A stretch of DNA of 64,000 nt. Origin: Pseudomonas silesiensis. Lineage in GTDB: Bacteria; Pseudomonadota; Gammaproteobacteria; Pseudomonadales; Pseudomonadaceae. Location of the stretch: assembly GCF_001661075.1 (NCBI RefSeq), contig NZ_CP014870.1, forward strand, positions 2,562,501-2,626,500. Direction: 5' to 3'. Shown piece after piece: positions 62,305 through 64,000 of the stretch; the first letter of the stretch is position 1, and each line of letters begins with the position of its first letter. Below the pieces are notes generated by a model. That model did not search any database. It had not been told where the DNA came from and saw only the letters and a program-made list of their open reading frames with translations. The position numbers and the translations under genes are program-made.

Positions 62305-62323
62305 CTAGTCCAAGTGAGGGATG
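62305..62323 (+). promoter_or_regulatory. TesR-type box in front of kshA
   Basis: CTAGTCCAAGTGAGGGATG keeps the left half and GATG, with AGG in place of GAC. ATGATA begins 21 nt later. The kshA start is 98 nt downstream. Confidence 0.6.
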
Positions 62324-62421
62324 AATCCCTTGTCGGGACGCTCAATGATATCCGCTATGGGTTCACCCTGTTTTTTTTGGGGGTATTACTCCCCGAAGTT
62401 TCCAATCGAGGAACAGTAACA

Positions 62422-63462
62422 ATGACGAAACTCGCTGAAATCAGCATCGAAAACGCCCAGCGTACTCACCGTTACGCCCGTGGCTGGCACTGTCTGGGCG
62501 TGGCGGAAGATTACCGCGATGGCCAGTTGCACACGTTGAATATCTTCGGCACGCGCCTGGTGGCGTTTGCCGACAGCAAGGGTGCTATCAGCATCCTCGA
62601 TGCCTACTGCCCGCACATGGGGGCTGACCTGTCCAAGGGCACCATCGAAAACGACACGGTGGTGTGCCCGTTCCACCACTGGAAATACAACACCAGCGGT
62701 AAATGCGTCGAGATTCCTTATTGCAAGCGCATTCCACCGAAGGCCAAGACCCGCAGCTGGTTGACCTGTGAGGAAAACAACCTGCTGTTCGTCTGGAACA
62801 ACCCTGAAGGACGTCCGCCGAAAGAGGGCGTGATCATCCCGCACCTGGCGGAGATGGACGACCCGGATTGGATTCACGACTGGAACATCGACAGCATGCT
62901 GATCGAAACCAACCCACGGGAGTTGGTCGATAACCTGGTGGACGCCATGCATTTTGGCCCCGTGCACGGCACGCCGACCAAGTACTTCGCCAATGTCTTC
63001 GAAGGGCACATCGGCCACCAGATCTTCCACGGTGATTCCGAGCGCCTGGGTGGCGATCTGATCGCACCGTCGGCCTACTACGGCCCGGCGACCCACTTCA
63101 CTCACATCAGCTCTATGTTCGGCGATGTGCGTATACACGCCATTTTGCTCAACAGCCATGTGCCTGTGACGGCCAACAGCTTCGACCTGCGTTTCGGCTG
63201 CATGGTCAAGCGTGTACCCGGCTGGAGCGAAGAGCAGAACATTGAAGTGGCCAAAGCCTACGTTCAGGGTAATCGCACCTCGTTCTATCAGGATGTGGAT
63301 ATCTGGAAGCATAAAATCCGCATCGACAACCCGGTGCTGGCGGAAAACGACGGCCCGGTCTACCAACTGCGCGAGTGGTACCAACAGTTCTTTACCGATG
63401 AAGACAAAGTGCCCGCGAGCATGGCTGAACGCCGTGAATTCATCACGGTCGACGAGCGTTGA
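62422..63462 (+). CDS. kshA: 3-ketosteroid 9alpha-hydroxylase, Rieske oxygenase component
   Basis: A 346-residue Rieske non-heme iron oxygenase. The [2Fe-2S] ligands are Cys63, His65, Cys82 and His85 (CPHMGADL and CPFHHW). The mononuclear iron site is marked by NLVDAMHFGPVHG with His177 and His182. ARGWHCLG near residue 20 is typical of KshA. It hydroxylates C9 of 4-androstene-3,17-dione-type intermediates, which opens ring B when combined with delta1-dehydrogenation. Its reductase KshB is encoded 28 kb away in the window. ATG 62422 was chosen since upstream in-frame sequence contains the box and lies before the GAGGA site. Confidence 0.93.
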   Translation: MTKLAEISIENAQRTHRYARGWHCLGVAEDYRDGQLHTLNIFGTRLVAFADSKGAISILDAYCPHMGADLSKGTIENDTVVCPFHHWKYNTSGKCVEIPYCKRIPPKAKTRSWLTCEENNLLFVWNNPEGRPPKEGVIIPHLAEMDDPDWIHDWNIDSMLIETNPRELVDNLVDAMHFGPVHGTPTKYFANVFEGHIGHQIFHGDSERLGGDLIAPSAYYGPATHFTHISSMFGDVRIHAILLNSHVPVTANSFDLRFGCMVKRVPGWSEEQNIEVAKAYVQGNRTSFYQDVDIWKHKIRIDNPVLAENDGPVYQLREWYQQFFTDEDKVPASMAERREFITVDER

Positions 63463-63528
63463 AGGGTAACGCCCCTTGAGTTGTTGCGATGACGTAGGTC
63501 CGACTTGACGGTCACGAGAGCACTGACA

Positions 63529-63702
63529 ATGAAAACAAAAAGTCTTCTTGCCTATCACGTTTGCTTGTTGCTCCTGTTCCTCCTGGTGGTGACCGTGCTG
63601 GTCTCCCCGCCAGCGCAATCGCCCAGTTTTAAAGCCTGCAAGCAATACGCAGGCTGTGTCGCCATCAGCCAGAGCGTTCCGAACTGGCTGAATTTCCGCT
63701 AG
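63529..63702 (+). CDS. Small single-helix membrane or secreted peptide (57 aa)
   Basis: The frame encodes 57 residues: a basic start (MKTKS), one strongly hydrophobic segment (about residues 10-33) and a short polar tail with two Cys (ACKQYAGC) ending NWLNFR. It could be a membrane-anchored peptide or a secreted peptide with a disulphide. It lies 66 nt after kshA and 18 nt before a strong terminator, so it is probably in the same transcript. The ribosome site is weak (GAGAG). No family is recognised. Confidence 0.5.
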   Translation: MKTKSLLAYHVCLLLLFLLVVTVLVSPPAQSPSFKACKQYAGCVAISQSVPNWLNFR

Positions 63703-63720
63703 GGTCGGCGTGCGTCGAAC

Positions 63721-63765
63721 AATGCACACCACAAGGTTGACAAGACCTTGTGGTGTGCATTTTTT
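63721..63765 (+). terminator. Strong Rho-independent terminator after kshA and the small peptide
   Basis: AATGCACACCACAAGGT and ACCTTGTGGTGTGCATT form a perfect 17-bp stem with a 7-nt loop, followed by a T-run. It ends the kshA unit, and could also serve a minus-strand gene. Confidence 0.93.
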
Positions 63766-63770
63766 CGTGT

Positions 63771-64000
63771 GTAGGAGCCAGGCTTGCCGGCGAAGAACGA
63801 TAACGCGGTGTCACAGATACACCGCAGTGCCTGGTTCGCTTGTAGGAGCCAGGCTTGCCGGCGAAGAACGATGACGCGGTGCAACAGATACACCGCGGCG
63901 CCTGGTTCGCGGGCAAGCCTCGCTCCTACAGGCGAAGAACGATAACGCGGTGTCACAGATACACCGCAGTGCCTGGTTCGCTTGTAGGAGCCAGGCTTGC
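63771..64000. repeat. REP island 13 (runs off the right edge)
   Basis: Forward REP cores start at 63771, 63842 and 63984 (the last cut by the window end), with one reversed core at about 63908-63928. The linkers are GAAGAACGATAACGCGGTGT and CAGATACACCGCAGTGCC. No gene is supported here. Confidence 0.88.

Noticed and set aside
63495..63513. Additional box-like site TAGGTCCGACTTGACGGTC before the small peptide
   Set aside because: It has GTC-N6-GAC, but the flanks do not fit and the predicted -10 would fall inside the reading frame.

Overview
The window is a dense steroid (very probably bile-acid) degradation island from a fluorescens-type Pseudomonas. The assignment rests on high GC, codon use typical of the genus, many copies of the short Pseudomonas REP element (core GTAGGAGCCAGGCTTGCCGG or GTAGGAGCGAGGCTTGCCCG), and the DUF1302/DUF1329 envelope protein pairs. 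No rRNA, tRNA, prophage or plasmid genes are seen. The only mobile-type gene is a REP-associated tyrosine transposase (RAYT, 9316-9774).

Layout. (1) 1-5285: side-chain degradation operon entering from the left (ChsH1-like hydratase, Ltp2-like aldolase, ChsE2-like and two further acyl-CoA dehydrogenases), then a CoA ligase (5589-7271). (2) 7365-11250: DUF1329 protein, RAYT, and an MFS transporter on the minus strand. (3) 12127-20132: old-yellow-enzyme reductase, bile-acid-type CoA ligase, metallo-beta-lactamase-fold hydrolase, DUF1302 outer-membrane protein, SCP2-type thiolase and a DUF35-MaoC fusion. (4) 20808-25623: YCF48-like protein, RND/MMPL transporter and a LuxR-family regulator resembling TeiR/TesR. 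(5) 26190-31822: 3alpha-HSDH-like SDR, another SDR, and a minus-strand operon with a 7alpha-HSDH-like SDR and hsaE-hsaG-hsaF. (6) 32294-39268: hsaA, kshB, fadD3, a second DUF1302 protein and a BaiCD-like flavoenzyme. (7) 40059-46113: hsaD (minus), two SDRs plus a SnoaL-like protein, and a minus-strand acyl-CoA dehydrogenase pair that includes fadE30. (8) 46561-56265: one long operon hsaC-ipdA-ipdB-ech-ipdC-echA20-two acyl-CoA dehydrogenases-fadA6-ipdF for rings C/D. (9) 56935-60715: SDR, MaoC, thiolase and a second LuxR/TesR-like regulator. (10) 60828-63702: a second DUF1329 protein, kshA and a small membrane peptide.

Together the genes cover uptake and envelope handling, side-chain activation and beta-oxidation, hydroxyl-group oxidation, 9alpha-hydroxylation (KshAB), A-ring hydroxylation, meta-cleavage and hydrolysis (HsaA, HsaC, HsaD), conversion of the released dienoate to pyruvate and propionyl/acetyl-CoA (HsaE, HsaF, HsaG), and C/D-ring dismantling (FadD3, FadE30, IpdA, IpdB, IpdC, IpdF, EchA20, FadA6). 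Not seen: 3-ketosteroid delta1-dehydrogenase, delta5-isomerase and the HsaB flavin reductase.

The most notable unexplained signal is a 19-bp imperfect inverted repeat, consensus nTAGTC-N6-GACGATG, found in front of nearly every transcription unit on both strands (15 sites, 10 of them with an exact GTC-N6-GACGATG core). An AT-rich, -10-like hexamer begins 20-21 nt after each site. This is the geometry of a LuxR-type activator box centred near -43. I propose it as the operator of the two TesR/TeiR-like regulators encoded in the window. Thirteen REP islands, including a 56-bp tandem array, sit between transcription units or next to the RAYT gene.
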